64,000 nucleotides of DNA from Alkalihalobacterium alkalinitrilicum (GTDB taxonomy: Bacteria; Bacillota; Bacilli; Bacillales; Bacillaceae_F). This document shows, piece after piece, positions 11,115 through 19,927 of this stretch (positions are counted from its first letter, which is position 1; each line of letters opens with the position of its first letter). The position numbers were made by a program, and so were the translations under genes. The stretch spans positions 2,945,517 through 3,009,516 of the forward strand of contig NZ_KV917368.1 in NCBI RefSeq assembly GCF_002019605.1, given 5' to 3'. The notes under the pieces are model-generated. The model saw only the letters and a program-made list of their open reading frames with translations. It ran no database searches and was not told the DNA's origin.

Positions 11115-12365
11115 TTACTTTCCCATCCATTTTCTTATTTTAAATTCTAAATATAAGTCGATCTTTACTTTAGGATCTTTATACTTAATACCCGTTAATT
11201 CTACAATTCTTTTCATTCGATAATTTAATGTATTTGGATGAACATGTAATTCCTTCGAAGCTTCATTTACATTACCATCCGTATTCAAAAAAACTTCTAG
11301 TGTTTCCAACAAATTGGTTTGGTTTTTCTCATCGTAATCTGTTAAAAACCTAATCGGAAAACAATCCATACTTTCTTCTTCCGTTTTTCTATCAATCAAG
11401 ATATCAAGATACTTAAACACTCCCAACTCCCAATACCCATTCACTGACGTTAACTCACTAGCATATGTTTCTTTTAAATCCACTACAGTTAAAGCTTCAT
11501 GATAAGCTTTATCAATACGTTCAATTTTCGTAAACAAATGACTACAACCACCGATCACTTTAATAGGCTTTTTTTCTTTTTCACTAAAAGAATGTACGAT
11601 GTCTTCAATCAAATGTGGTAGCTTTTGTAACGTAATCTGGGAATGTTTCGGTGAAAGTAATAATGTAAAATCATATTGATCGATATGGTAAAATACCATC
11701 TCTATGTCATGATTGGCATGAAGATATGTTATAAATTGTTGTTCTTGTCTAGCTGTTATTCTTGTAGAAAAGCGGAAAATCGCAATCGAAAAACGTTCCG
11801 GAATGTCAACTTGAAGTTTGTTAAATCCTGAAATAATATCTTCTTTCTTTTGATTACTTTTGTTAAGTAATCGCCAAAAGAAACGCTGTTGACCTTCTGT
11901 TTCTTTTCTTTGTTGGAGACGGTGCTTCAGTAAAAACATTCGAAGAGTTTGAGCCGCTTCCGTAAGAATTTCAAAACCAACAGTATCTAACGTATTTTCC
12001 ATTTCTATGACCCAAATGTATCCTAATACATCATCTTTTTGGCGAATCGAAATGGCCACTCGATTTCCTAAACCAATATCTTGGATCGCTTTTATCCTTA
12101 TCGGTTGACTACTTTCATTTAACTTTTGAATAATTCCTTGCTTCCACAAACGTTGAGTTACTTTAAACGGAACTTGCCGACTAATAATGGTCTCTAGTCT
12201 AGCGGGGTCTGTATGAATATCATGCTTACTATACGTGATTAATCGATGGGTCTCATCTTCTAGCGTAACAGGGCAATGAAGTAGCTCACTTATTTTATCT
12301 ACTACTTCTTGTAAATTACTGAATGCTACCTTTAATTCATCTTTTTTTGAGTTATATTCACTCAT
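11115..12365 (-). CDS. adeR: PucR-family transcriptional activator of ald (AdeR-like)
   Basis: A 416-residue regulator. The N-terminal half contains a GAF-like ligand domain (EDETHRLITYSKHD; AISIRQKDDVLGYIWVIEM). The C-terminus is the PucR helix-turn-helix: LLETLEVFLNTDGNVNEASK, then HVHPNTLNYRMKRIVELTG. Proteins of this type activate neighbouring catabolic genes; AdeR does so for ald in B. subtilis and is likewise encoded next to it. Here ald starts 113 nt downstream in the same direction. The gap has an AT-rich stretch and a weak hairpin near 11080-11100, so ald could have its own promoter. The start has AAGGGG upstream. Assignment to AdeR rests on context and architecture. Confidence 0.85.
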   Translation of the reverse strand: MSEYNSKKDELKVAFSNLQEVVDKISELLHCPVTLEDETHRLITYSKHDIHTDPARLETIISRQVPFKVTQRLWKQGIIQKLNESSQPIRIKAIQDIGLGNRVAISIRQKDDVLGYIWVIEMENTLDTVGFEILTEAAQTLRMFLLKHRLQQRKETEGQQRFFWRLLNKSNQKKEDIISGFNKLQVDIPERFSIAIFRFSTRITARQEQQFITYLHANHDIEMVFYHIDQYDFTLLLSPKHSQITLQKLPHLIEDIVHSFSEKEKKPIKVIGGCSHLFTKIERIDKAYHEALTVVDLKETYASELTSVNGYWELGVFKYLDILIDRKTEEESMDCFPIRFLTDYDEKNQTNLLETLEVFLNTDGNVNEASKELHVHPNTLNYRMKRIVELTGIKYKDPKVKIDLYLEFKIRKWMGK

Positions 12366-12465
12366 TTTCTATCCCCTTGTTCGTTCGTCATCTCTACCTC
12401 TATTGTACCGAATTATTAATCTACTAACTAGGAGTATGTTGGAAACTTTAGGATCAGAGAACATA

Positions 12466-12501
12466 AAAAAAACGTTCAGTACAATTCAGAACGTTGGTCC
12501 A
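12466..12501 (-). terminator. intrinsic terminator of the proline dehydrogenase gene, displaced by a repeat
   Basis: Arms AACGTTC (12471-12477) and GAACGTT (12489-12495) around an 11-nt loop, followed on the minus strand by eight T residues. It lies about 190 bases after the proline dehydrogenase stop, and repeat copy A occupies the space between. Confidence 0.8.
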
Positions 12502-12523
12502 TATTGGGAGTATTGTGGGTGAA

Positions 12524-12670
12524 AGTGAAACTTCCACCAGTGAGGTTTTCCTCTTCCCCCACTGATGGTTAGTTGAGGCTCACACAGACGTTGCCACAGG
12601 ACGTGGCTCATTTAATCTTGGTTCAATTAGTTGTTACTAGCAGTTTATCCCCTACTATTTATTCCTTCCA
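12524..12670 (+). repeat. dispersed structured repeat, copy A (3'-degraded)
   Basis: Begins AGTGAAACTTCC like copies B-D. It contains the first hairpin (arms CCACCAGTG / CACTGATGG) and the GCCAC-AGGAC-GTGGC hairpin. It lacks the CCACA/TGTGG hairpin and the 3' segment with AAGTCTTGAAGTG and GGGATAAA. The outer stem is degraded on one side (CACAGAC opposite ATCTTGG). It is probably an old, decayed copy. It lies antisense to the transcript of the upstream gene, between its stop and terminator. Confidence 0.8.
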
Positions 12671-12685
12671 CATCATACTTTCAGT

Positions 12686-13606
12686 CTAAGATTTTGAAAG
12701 CAATCCTTTCAAAGCAAATGACACGTTTTGAGGACGTTCTGCTAGCCTTCTCATGAAGTACCCAAACCAATCATTTCCATATGGTACATAGACCCTCATC
12801 TTATATCCTTCTTTTGCGATTTGTTCTTGTAATTCCGTTCTAAAACCAAATAGCATTTGAAATTCAAATTGGTCCTTACTAATTTTTTCTTCCTTACAAA
12901 AACCTTTCACCTTATCTATAATATGATGATCATGAGTTGCAACCGCTGTATAACTTCCACTTCGTAAATGTTGCTTTATCATCACTAAATAATTGGCGTC
13001 AATTTCTTCCTTTTTTTGATAAGCAATCTCTGGTGGTTCTTTATACGCCCCTTTGACAAGACGAAGATTTAAACCTTTTAAGTGTTTTACATCATCTAAC
13101 GCCCGGTACAAATAAGCTTGAATAGCTGTTCCAACTAAACCAACATATTCATTTCTTAATTTTTCTAACAAGTCAATCGTTTGTTGACAATGAGAATAGT
13201 CTTCCATATCAATCCGAACGAAAATACGATGTTTTTTTGCACACGACAATATTTTTTTCATATTTTCATAACATAAACGCGAATCGACATCTAGGCCAAG
13301 CTGAGTAAGTTTTAAGGAAAGATTACAATTCACACCCGTTTTGGCTATCGCATTCAATGTACGAATACAATAGTCTGCGGATTGTATAGCCTCTTCTTTT
13401 GTTGTGACAAACTCACCTAAATGATCAACTGTACAAACTAACCCTTTTTGATTAAGCTGACGAACGACCTTCATGGCTTGAGAGATCGTTTCACCAGCCA
13501 CAACTTGAGAAGCTCCTAATTTTAAACCCCATTTTCTTGCGCTTTGATTTAATAGTTGGTTTTTTGATAAGAACAAAAAGAAGTTTCTAAGAATTACATG
13601 GACCAT
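12686..13606 (-). CDS. putB: proline dehydrogenase (ProDH, PutB-like)
   Basis: FAD enzyme oxidising proline to pyrroline-5-carboxylate. The 306-residue single-domain form is typical of Bacillus (not the bifunctional PutA). ProDH motifs include LRLVKGAYKEPPEIAY, YTAVATHDHHIID, FQMLFGFR and RVYVPYGNDWFGYFMRRLAERP. ATG 13606 is preceded by GAGGGG with eight bases of spacing; the in-frame TTG at 13612 is too close to that site. No pyrroline-5-carboxylate dehydrogenase gene is adjacent, so the second step must be encoded elsewhere. Its terminator is separated from the stop codon by repeat copy A. Confidence 0.92.
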   Translation of the reverse strand: MVHVILRNFFLFLSKNQLLNQSARKWGLKLGASQVVAGETISQAMKVVRQLNQKGLVCTVDHLGEFVTTKEEAIQSADYCIRTLNAIAKTGVNCNLSLKLTQLGLDVDSRLCYENMKKILSCAKKHRIFVRIDMEDYSHCQQTIDLLEKLRNEYVGLVGTAIQAYLYRALDDVKHLKGLNLRLVKGAYKEPPEIAYQKKEEIDANYLVMIKQHLRSGSYTAVATHDHHIIDKVKGFCKEEKISKDQFEFQMLFGFRTELQEQIAKEGYKMRVYVPYGNDWFGYFMRRLAERPQNVSFALKGLLSKS

Positions 13607-13707
13607 ATGCAAAACCCCTCACTTCTAATGTTCAGTAATGTCACCTCCCTCATACTTATTGCATAATAATTGTCAATATGTATAATTGGTTAAAATCAAA
13701 CTGATTT

Positions 13708-14733
13708 TTACTGCATTTTTATTTTTTTATAAGTTGGCTCATCACAGATAACATATAACTTTGCACCATCTGGTACTTCATCGTGCAGTCGACGAATAAT
13801 GCTAAAATCATTACCATGAGATAATAAATTAGCCCCCATCTGTCTTAGTGCATCAAACGCATCATTGTATGTTTTCCAATCTTGTTTTTTCTCAATTTCC
13901 CATACGTTATCAGCATATTCTCTACTCAATAAATGCATAAATACCTTCGTTGAACCTTTATGTAATGCAGACTTCGCCATTAAATCAGAAAACGCCTCGC
14001 TAGATAAAACAAATTCATCTACTCGTGCATGTTTAAAAGTGGGAATGTGACTTTCCCGAACAATTTCAACGATCGTATATATCTCTTTTTTCTTCTCACT
14101 AGCTAAATGTTCAATAGAAGAAGCAATTAATAATGACCTTCCATCAACAAATAACGGATCATCGACAGTGTCTGGTGCAAAAATAAGCACCGCATCTGCT
14201 TGTGTAATGTTTGCTTTTTCAAGAACTGTAGGGTCAGTAGCATCACCTTGAATATAATGAATTTGTTCTTTTGCATAAGGCGTTACTTGGTGAAGGTCAA
14301 TAATAAGGACATGAGCTGTTTCTTTGGCTAACAAAAGCTCATCAATTGTTTTTTTCGCCTTTTGGGACCATCCGATGATAACATAATGATCCCTTCCTTT
14401 ATATCGCAATTTCCCTTCCTCCTTGAGTTTTCGGTAAACACCTACTCCTTCAACCATTTTTCCAATAAAAACTCCAATTAACGTAATACCAAAAAGATAC
14501 AAAAAAAGGGCAAACCATTTTCCAGCAATTGTTTGCGGTACAAAATCACCATATCCTGTCGTTGTAATCGTCGTCATGACATACCAAAAACCTATAAAAA
14601 GCGTAGGAAATGTTTCAGGTTCCAAGTAATGAATGATAAAAGAGCTAACGATAATGAAAAGAGTTGTTCCAATAAGTAAAGTAATATTTTTTACTTTCAC
14701 TACGATCTTCATTAAGTCGAAGATGAATAACAC
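13708..14733 (-). CDS. two-helix potassium channel with RCK (TrkA-N) domain, YugO/MthK type
   Basis: 341 residues. Two transmembrane helices (about 17-36 and 72-95) flank a pore loop with the K+ selectivity filter TTTGYGD at residues 57-63. A cytoplasmic RCK domain follows, beginning near 115 (HYVIIGWSQKAKKTI) with a Rossmann fold, then a C-terminal regulatory part. Such channels release K+ under control of ligands bound to the RCK ring. B. subtilis YugO has the same architecture and acts in biofilm electrical signalling; whether this is its ortholog cannot be decided here. No mstX-like gene is next to it. GTG 14733 has GAGGAG about ten bases upstream. Confidence 0.88.
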   Translation of the reverse strand: MLFIFDLMKIVVKVKNITLLIGTTLFIIVSSFIIHYLEPETFPTLFIGFWYVMTTITTTGYGDFVPQTIAGKWFALFLYLFGITLIGVFIGKMVEGVGVYRKLKEEGKLRYKGRDHYVIIGWSQKAKKTIDELLLAKETAHVLIIDLHQVTPYAKEQIHYIQGDATDPTVLEKANITQADAVLIFAPDTVDDPLFVDGRSLLIASSIEHLASEKKKEIYTIVEIVRESHIPTFKHARVDEFVLSSEAFSDLMAKSALHKGSTKVFMHLLSREYADNVWEIEKKQDWKTYNDAFDALRQMGANLLSHGNDFSIIRRLHDEVPDGAKLYVICDEPTYKKIKMQ

Positions 14734-14793
14734 AACTTCTCACTCCTCAACTTACATAGATGCCAAGCACCTTTAAGATGATCAATGTACTCC

Positions 14794-15006
14794 CTATAAG
14801 TTTTCATTTTGTTGTTTAATTTCTTCTCCTGCAATGCCTTCATTAGCTTCTTCTTGCTCTTTATGTTTATTTACCGAGTCACCAGCATAATATGCATTCG
14901 TGTTATTTGGTGCATAGCTACTCATATCAGAACGAATCGTATATTCTTCCTTTTGTGGTGTATTGGTTAAGGTTGGGTTATCTTGAGCATAATTTTTCTT
15001 TTTCAT
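14794..15006 (-). CDS. small hydrophilic protein of unknown function
   Basis: 70 residues, strongly polar and rich in Asn, Gln, Glu and Lys (NTPQKEEYTIRSDMSSYAPN; EANEGIAGEEIKQQNENL). There is no membrane segment or cysteine. ATG 15006 has GAGGAG upstream, which supports translation. Composition is like that of small spore or stress proteins of Bacillus, but I recognise no family motif. It lies 60 nt upstream of the potassium channel gene in the same direction, so co-transcription is possible. Confidence 0.6.
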   Translation of the reverse strand: MKKKNYAQDNPTLTNTPQKEEYTIRSDMSSYAPNNTNAYYAGDSVNKHKEQEEANEGIAGEEIKQQNENL

Positions 15007-15217
15007 CTAAGAGCATCTCCTCTAATTTGTAGTGTAGTAATCACTTTAATGCGATATTACTTAGGGTTTCTAACATAGGAAATAATTATGTATCATCTAC
15101 TTGATCAATAAGAATGATTGCTGAAACAGACTGTAATATCTTCACCTACGATTAGTATCTTGCAACCTTAATAATTGGACATTTCTCAGAATGGCAACTC
15201 CTATAGTCCTTCTATTT

Positions 15218-15445
15218 AAAAAATCACCAGGTTTGCTACCTAGTGATTTTAGATGTAATGTTAGTCCCCTGCACTATAATGCGACTCATTTCAACAGGCT
15301 TATGCTATTTGATTAACATTGGAATGTAGGTGAGATGTTCTAATCAGGTTGAGTCGAGACTCCATCTGATTCCCCAATGTTCCAGTTTGCTGAAACGAGC
15401 TCGCTTGATCATCTACATCCTTCTACTCATCGTATTTTTCTTAGT
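15218..15445 (-). ncRNA. candidate structured minus-strand RNA with its own terminator
   Basis: The 488-nt gap between two divergent genes (15007-15494) has no convincing gene but much structure. Read on the minus strand, AACATTGG pairs with CCAATGTT and encloses AATCAG/CTGATT with an inner GAGTC-TC-GACTC hairpin. An outer GGATGTAG can pair imperfectly with CTACATTCC. The segment ends in AAAATCAC/GTGATTTT followed by six T residues on the minus strand, a terminator that belongs to neither flanking gene. No clear promoter was found. A 22-codon ATG frame exists inside but its Shine-Dalgarno is weak. Confidence 0.4.
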
Positions 15446-15494
15446 AATAGCGTATACTGAGAAGATGAAATGTTTTCTCGAAAGGGTGTAATAT

Positions 15495-16145
15495 TTGGCT
15501 AAGACTCATACATTTACGAAGAAAGAAGAAGTTGTTAATGCGATCACTCATGGAATTGGAGTAGTTCTGAGCATTACTGCGCTTGTTTTCCTAATAATAT
15601 TTTCTGTGAAACACGGAACCGCTTGGCATACCGTCAGCTTTACAATATATGGTGCCACAATGATCCTACTTTATGTTTCATCAACGCTTGTTCATAGTTT
15701 TCCTCCAGGAAAAGTAAAAAACTTATTTGAAATATTTGACCACTCAGCAATTTATTTATTTATCGCTGGCACATACACACCATTTACTTTAGTTGTCTTA
15801 AATGGTGCTCTCGGATGGACCTTACTTTCAATTGTTTGGGGGATTGCTATCATTGGGGTGGTTTTTAAATCATTTTTCACGAAACGCTTTTTATATTTAT
15901 CGACGATCCTGTATATTGCCATGGGTTGGATAATCGTTATTGCGTGGAAACCACTTGTAGATACACTTCCATTTGAAGGAATGGTGTTGTTAGTATTAGG
16001 CGGTATTTTTTATACTGTAGGCACTATTTTTTATGTGTGGCGAGGCTTTCAATTTCACCATGCAGTTTGGCATTTATTCGTATTAGCAGGCACGGTTGCT
16101 CATTTTTTTGCAGTCATTAAATATGTCCTACCCATAAGTATATAA
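15495..16145 (+). CDS. trhA: hemolysin III family membrane protein TrhA (YplQ-like)
   Basis: 216 residues with seven predicted transmembrane helices. Family residues are visible: NAITHGIG at 15-22, STLVHSF at 63-69, DHSAIYLFIAGTYTP at 82-96, and C-terminal HHAVWHLFVLAGTVAHFFAV. The conserved His and Asp residues are thought to form a metal site as in PAQR receptors. Bacterial members affect membrane energetics and unsaturated lipid homeostasis rather than being proven toxins. TTG start with AAAGGGTG upstream. It is followed directly by a terminator, so it is monocistronic. Confidence 0.9.
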   Translation: MAKTHTFTKKEEVVNAITHGIGVVLSITALVFLIIFSVKHGTAWHTVSFTIYGATMILLYVSSTLVHSFPPGKVKNLFEIFDHSAIYLFIAGTYTPFTLVVLNGALGWTLLSIVWGIAIIGVVFKSFFTKRFLYLSTILYIAMGWIIVIAWKPLVDTLPFEGMVLLVLGGIFYTVGTIFYVWRGFQFHHAVWHLFVLAGTVAHFFAVIKYVLPISI

Positions 16146-16153
16146 AACTTAGA

Positions 16154-16182
16154 AGAGGTTGATGAAGTCAACCTCTTTTTTA
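16154..16182 (+). terminator. intrinsic terminator of trhA
   Basis: Nine-base stem (AGAGGTTGA / TCAACCTCT) and five-base loop, followed by six T residues. Confidence 0.9.
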
Positions 16183-16297
16183 TGTGGACGAAATACATTT
16201 CTTCCAATCAAGTCACTCCTTGCTAGCCATCCATGCGCGATTTTAATTAGGCTAATTAGAGTTCCAACTTAATTGTTAACTTTACTATTTTTCCCTC

Positions 16298-16327
16298 TCA
16301 TGAAAAAACTGCTGCTTGCTCATAATA
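16298..16327 (+). promoter_or_regulatory. candidate forespore (sigma-G/F type) promoter for the DUF3231 gene
   Basis: TCATG at 16298-16302, an 18-base spacer, then CATAATA at 16321-16327. These resemble the sigma-G -35 (GHATR) and -10 (CATWMTA) elements with one mismatch. The start codon lies 31 bases downstream. It is a pattern match only. Confidence 0.4.
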
Positions 16328-16357
16328 GCTTTGTACCAAAAAGAAGGAGGGGATTAA

Positions 16358-16873
16358 ATGGGAATTTTAAGTGGAAATCAAAAAAATGAACCTTTACATT
16401 ATGGAGAAATATCTAGCTTATGGGCTTATTTATCAGGAGTAAATGCTCACATAGCAGAATATCAAACACTTTTTAACCATACGGGTGATGATGATCTTCG
16501 GAAGTTTATTGAAGATAAAATTAACAATGCCATGAAGCCTCAAGCCCAAGAAATTGAAACGATATTAAAAGAGAATGGAATCGCTATTCCTCCAGCTCCG
16601 CCTGAGCGAGCAAATGCAAATATTGAAGAAATCCCTGCAGGTGCAAGATTTAATGATCCTGAAATTGCTAATGCAATTAGTATGAATATTGCTACAGGTC
16701 TCGTTTCTTTAAGTCAGATTATGGGGCAAAGTACACGAGAAGACATTGCTATGATGGCAGGCAAATTCCACGTTGAAAAAGCTCAATATGGCTTACGCCT
16801 TTTGAAAATGCAAAAGGAAAAAGGTTGGTTAATTGTACCACCTTTACACACGAAAATACCTGAGCTTGTTTAA
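16358..16873 (+). CDS. DUF3231 family protein
   Basis: 171 residues, helical and ferritin-like in character (LHYGEISSLWAYLSGVNAHI; MNIATGLVSLSQIMGQSTRE; FHVEKAQYGLRLLKM). It is a single DUF3231 unit, where many relatives carry two. There is no signal peptide or membrane segment. The function of the family is not established; members are common in Bacillus and several are made during sporulation. The ribosome binding site is very strong (AAGGAGGGG). A candidate sigma-G promoter lies upstream and a 14-bp-stem terminator downstream, so it is an isolated transcription unit. Confidence 0.85.
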   Translation: MGILSGNQKNEPLHYGEISSLWAYLSGVNAHIAEYQTLFNHTGDDDLRKFIEDKINNAMKPQAQEIETILKENGIAIPPAPPERANANIEEIPAGARFNDPEIANAISMNIATGLVSLSQIMGQSTREDIAMMAGKFHVEKAQYGLRLLKMQKEKGWLIVPPLHTKIPELV

Positions 16874-16878
16874 CTAAA

Positions 16879-16919
16879 AATACCCTCTAGTGCAAATGAT
16901 TTTGACACTAGAGGGTATT
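16879..16919. terminator. terminator after the DUF3231 gene
   Basis: Perfect 14-bp stem (AATACCCTCTAGTG / CACTAGAGGGTATT) with a 13-nt loop. The T-tract is weak, but the stem is unusually stable. Confidence 0.75.
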
Positions 16920-17017
16920 CATTATTTTCATTTACCGACTTTATTCACTATTTGCTTTAGTACAATCGATTGCAACGAAAAAGAAGCTACATTATCGGCA
17001 GCTCCTTTTAATATCTA

Positions 17018-17329
17018 TTAATGCTGTATTCCTTTACTCATTTCCTCGAACACCTCATCAAGCGATGAAAAACCTCTCAAATCGCCTTCATCTGTTTCAA
17101 TTACCCACTCTTTTTTTTCTGGTCTCAAAAGCCCTTCCTCATTTCTTACATATGGAGTATGCGTCATAAAAACTGCGCCAGCTTTTCTTATGGTATATCC
17201 AATAAAATAATGATTTCCTTCGCCTTGTTCTTCAAATACTCCAATATCATCGACATTGTACTTTTCCATAATTGTTCGTAACGAATGGTTCATTTCGTCT
17301 AATATTTCTTCTCGAGATAAATACTCCAT
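17018..17329 (-). CDS. small conserved protein, probably DUF5634
   Basis: 103 residues: MEYLSREEILDEMNHSL, NVDDIGVFEEQGEGNHYF, then GYTIRKAGAVFMTHTPYVRN, WVIETDEGDLRGF and a C-terminal helix. This is the layout I associate with DUF5634 proteins of Bacillus, function unknown. It is acidic and cytosolic. The start has a modest AAAGGAG upstream. It stands alone between DUF3231 and the ger operon and is on the same strand as the latter. Confidence 0.7.
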   Translation of the reverse strand: MEYLSREEILDEMNHSLRTIMEKYNVDDIGVFEEQGEGNHYFIGYTIRKAGAVFMTHTPYVRNEEGLLRPEKKEWVIETDEGDLRGFSSLDEVFEEMSKGIQH

Positions 17330-17437
17330 CGCTAAACTCCTTTATCGTATCATTTTTATCTTTAATATGTTTCCACCTTCGTCATTTTATTATTTAGCTT
17401 CTTTCTTTAAGGGTGTGGCTATTTACTTTTGAGACCA

Positions 17438-17602
17438 TTAGACTCTAATCGTTAGCCAAACGGGTAAAATTATTAGTGGAATACTTAATAAAATTAAGAA
17501 AATGATAAACCCTTTTTCTTTTTTGTTTTGTAAAAGAGAATGTGCATACATTAATGTATAATAAGCACAAAAAAAAGAAATTGGTATCATGATCCACTCC
17601 AT
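17438..17602 (-). CDS. two-helix germinant receptor D subunit (candidate)
   Basis: A 54-residue gene that begins four bases after the gerC stop, with AAGGA eight bases upstream of ATG 17602. The protein is almost entirely two membrane helices: IMIPISFFCAYYTLMYAHSL, a KKEKG turn, and GFIIFLILLSIPLIILPVWL. Many gerA-type operons of spore formers end in such a small two-helix protein, called the D subunit, which modulates receptor function. Position, size and topology all fit. There is no other family motif to test, so the assignment is by analogy. Confidence 0.75.
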   Translation of the reverse strand: MEWIMIPISFFCAYYTLMYAHSLLQNKKEKGFIIFLILLSIPLIILPVWLTIRV

Positions 17603-17606
17603 CGTA

Positions 17607-18839
17607 TCAGTCCTTAATTAGTTCTATATTTGGTGGGCGTAATTGCTTACCGTATTCTGTAACCTCTACGTTTACCTTCAAATTCACTTGTGCATCAGGG
17701 TACTTTTTCATCCAATCGTACTCCCAGTATTCTTGCAGAGTAAGAAAGTTTTTTCTTGCCATAAGTCCCCAACGGAAGGGATCTCCTTGAAATTGTTGTT
17801 GTGTCTTTCTTATAAAATTCCCAGCTACTTCTTTATACTTTTCTTCTATATGACGCTTTAGCTGAGCTTGTTTTTCTAAATCTTCTATATAATCAATATG
17901 ACTTGTGATTGCCAAAATTTCGAGCATTACAGGTACTTCTACATCAATGATCGGATAGTCTTGATTGGTATTTACATTCACCCTCGTCCTTTTTTCATTT
18001 AATACTCTAGCCGTTATATGTTTCCCTTTGGCTATTGGATCTTCATAAGTTACGATCATTTGACTCGCTTCAATATGTGGCCGCAGTAATAGCGCCATTC
18101 GAGTTTCTTCTCCATCCATTGTTCCAATCATCGTTCCTTCTTTTATCACTGCAGATCCTATCGTTTGAACTGGATTTCCACCTTCTTTTTCAATCTCACC
18201 TGCAACATATCGATCTTCCATTCCTTCTTTTTCCGTAGTTACTTCTTCGGTTGTACTATACGTTGCTAAAAACACACCCGTATCTTCTTCTAATGTATGT
18301 AAAAATTCTTGTAAGGTCGAATCGGGGATTAACCCTGTTTCTTCCCAGCGATCCTTCATCAACTCAAAAAACTTATGTGGTCTCGTTTCTAGTGTTGGTT
18401 TGTTATTCCGCAAATAATCGGCTGCTTTTTCACGACACACAATGAAAGTAAGTCTACGGTCAAATTCACGTTCTCTTACAGCAGGTTTAATATAATCGAT
18501 AAACCGCTCTTCTCTTGCTATATCCTCACTAACAATGAGTACTTTCATATGCGTAAAAACAACCTCCCTAGATACAAAGGATACGAGCATATCTCTAGCC
18601 GAAAGAAAATCTGGAGCATTTATAGTGATAATATCTGAAGCAGCCTCGTCTGTCCCTCCTTTGGGCTCCCCTGCTTCAGGGTTTGCGATTTGGTACGTGA
18701 TACTCATGCCATACCCTTCGCTTTGATCTATGCCTATTGCAATAACATATGCTAATTCTTCTAAATCATGGCGATCCCAACACCCCATTAAAGTAATGCA
18801 GCTTAAGACTATGAAGAAAAATACGACCCACTTAGCCAT
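17607..18839 (-). CDS. spore germination lipoprotein, GerC family (Ger(x)C)
   Basis: C subunit of a germinant receptor of the spore inner membrane. The 410 residues begin with a signal peptide and lipobox ITLMGC, so Cys20 would be lipidated. The family opening CWDRHDLEELAYVIAIGID follows directly. Three-domain Ger(x)C features include FVSREVVFTHMKVLIVSEDI and a C-terminal VNLKVNVEVTEYG strand region. The start overlaps the gerB end by eight nucleotides, indicating translational coupling. Which germinant is sensed cannot be inferred. Confidence 0.92.
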   Translation of the reverse strand: MAKWVVFFFIVLSCITLMGCWDRHDLEELAYVIAIGIDQSEGYGMSITYQIANPEAGEPKGGTDEAASDIITINAPDFLSARDMLVSFVSREVVFTHMKVLIVSEDIAREERFIDYIKPAVREREFDRRLTFIVCREKAADYLRNNKPTLETRPHKFFELMKDRWEETGLIPDSTLQEFLHTLEEDTGVFLATYSTTEEVTTEKEGMEDRYVAGEIEKEGGNPVQTIGSAVIKEGTMIGTMDGEETRMALLLRPHIEASQMIVTYEDPIAKGKHITARVLNEKRTRVNVNTNQDYPIIDVEVPVMLEILAITSHIDYIEDLEKQAQLKRHIEEKYKEVAGNFIRKTQQQFQGDPFRWGLMARKNFLTLQEYWEYDWMKKYPDAQVNLKVNVEVTEYGKQLRPPNIELIKD

Positions 18840-19926
18840 TGACTCGCTCCTTCACTTTTATAATCAACCACAATATTAAAGGGAGTACGGTTACAAAGTA
18901 CCAACTCGTTTGAATGAAGATATCGCGCATTAAAACATTCGTTTCTGTTTGATTTTCAGGAAATAACCCAATTAACAGCGTAATACAAGCTAATGGTAGT
19001 AATAGCGGTTTAAACTCATTTACTTGAAACATAGATTGTATAATGAAAACGGAAAACAGAAGGTAAATAGCAAACCGAACGACTGAGGCCATTATCCAAA
19101 AAGATAAATAAAACCCTTCATAGCTCTCGACAATCGTACCTAATTCCAACATCTTTGTTAATTGTTGAAATGGAAAAGCGATGTGTTTGACTTGAGGGTA
19201 GTCAAACAACATTACAAAGTATGCCATTGTAATTGTCATCTCTGCTACGATAAATCCAAGAGCGATTAAAGTACCTGTCTTATAACTTTTATGATCTCGA
19301 ACAAAAGGAAAAAATAAAGCAAATAGAATAAACTCAAAAAAAATCGTATGAAAAGACAGCGACTTTTGTACTAAAACGTCTAAACCTGGGCCTGCTATCG
19401 GAAAAAGATAATCAAAACGAATTTCAAATAGAATAAACAAAAACAAGAATAACAAAACACCTTTTAAATAAGGAAGAACAATCCAAGCGGTTCTTGCAAC
19501 TGCTTCTAAACCAAGCCTTGCAATCGCAAAACTTCCCCCCATTAACAAAATGAAAATAATAACAACCGGTGTTGTCGGAAAAAACATCGTACTAATAATG
19601 TTTACGGTTGTTCGTTGGTTTAGTGCATTTGCAAAAATGATGGCTAAAAGGATAATCAAACAGAATATAAATCCTATGTATTTACCCGTTACATTAAAAA
19701 TAAGGTCAACTAAATTTTTATCTTCGTATTTCTTCAAAAGCGATAAAATAATCAAAGTAGGTAATAAAATAAATACACCAGCTAAAATAGGGATAACCCA
19801 TGTCGCATTTTTTCCAGCTTCTAAAAGGAGCATAGGTGTTCCGTCCGATAATTTAATGCCCACCGTTATGGCAAGTATGGCAAACAATTCTCTCGTTCCT
19901 ACTTTTCCATCAGCTGGTTGTAGCAT
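18832..19926 (-). CDS. germinant receptor B subunit (GerAB family, amino-acid permease fold)
   Basis: 364 residues with about ten transmembrane helices, related to APC-type amino-acid transporters. In the receptor this subunit is the likely site of germinant recognition. I set the start at ATG 19926, after GGGGGAG with normal spacing. The frame stays open further upstream inside gerA, but that sequence is not GerB-like. The true protein begins LQPADGKVGTRELFAILAIT, the standard GerB opening (operators bind before the first helix). It is spaced one base from the gerA stop and overlaps gerC. Confidence 0.92.
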   Translation of the reverse strand: MLQPADGKVGTRELFAILAITVGIKLSDGTPMLLLEAGKNATWVIPILAGVFILLPTLIILSLLKKYEDKNLVDLIFNVTGKYIGFIFCLIILLAIIFANALNQRTTVNIISTMFFPTTPVVIIFILLMGGSFAIARLGLEAVARTAWIVLPYLKGVLLFLFLFILFEIRFDYLFPIAGPGLDVLVQKSLSFHTIFFEFILFALFFPFVRDHKSYKTGTLIALGFIVAEMTITMAYFVMLFDYPQVKHIAFPFQQLTKMLELGTIVESYEGFYLSFWIMASVVRFAIYLLFSVFIIQSMFQVNEFKPLLLPLACITLLIGLFPENQTETNVLMRDIFIQTSWYFVTVLPLILWLIIKVKERVNG

Positions 19927-19927
19927 G

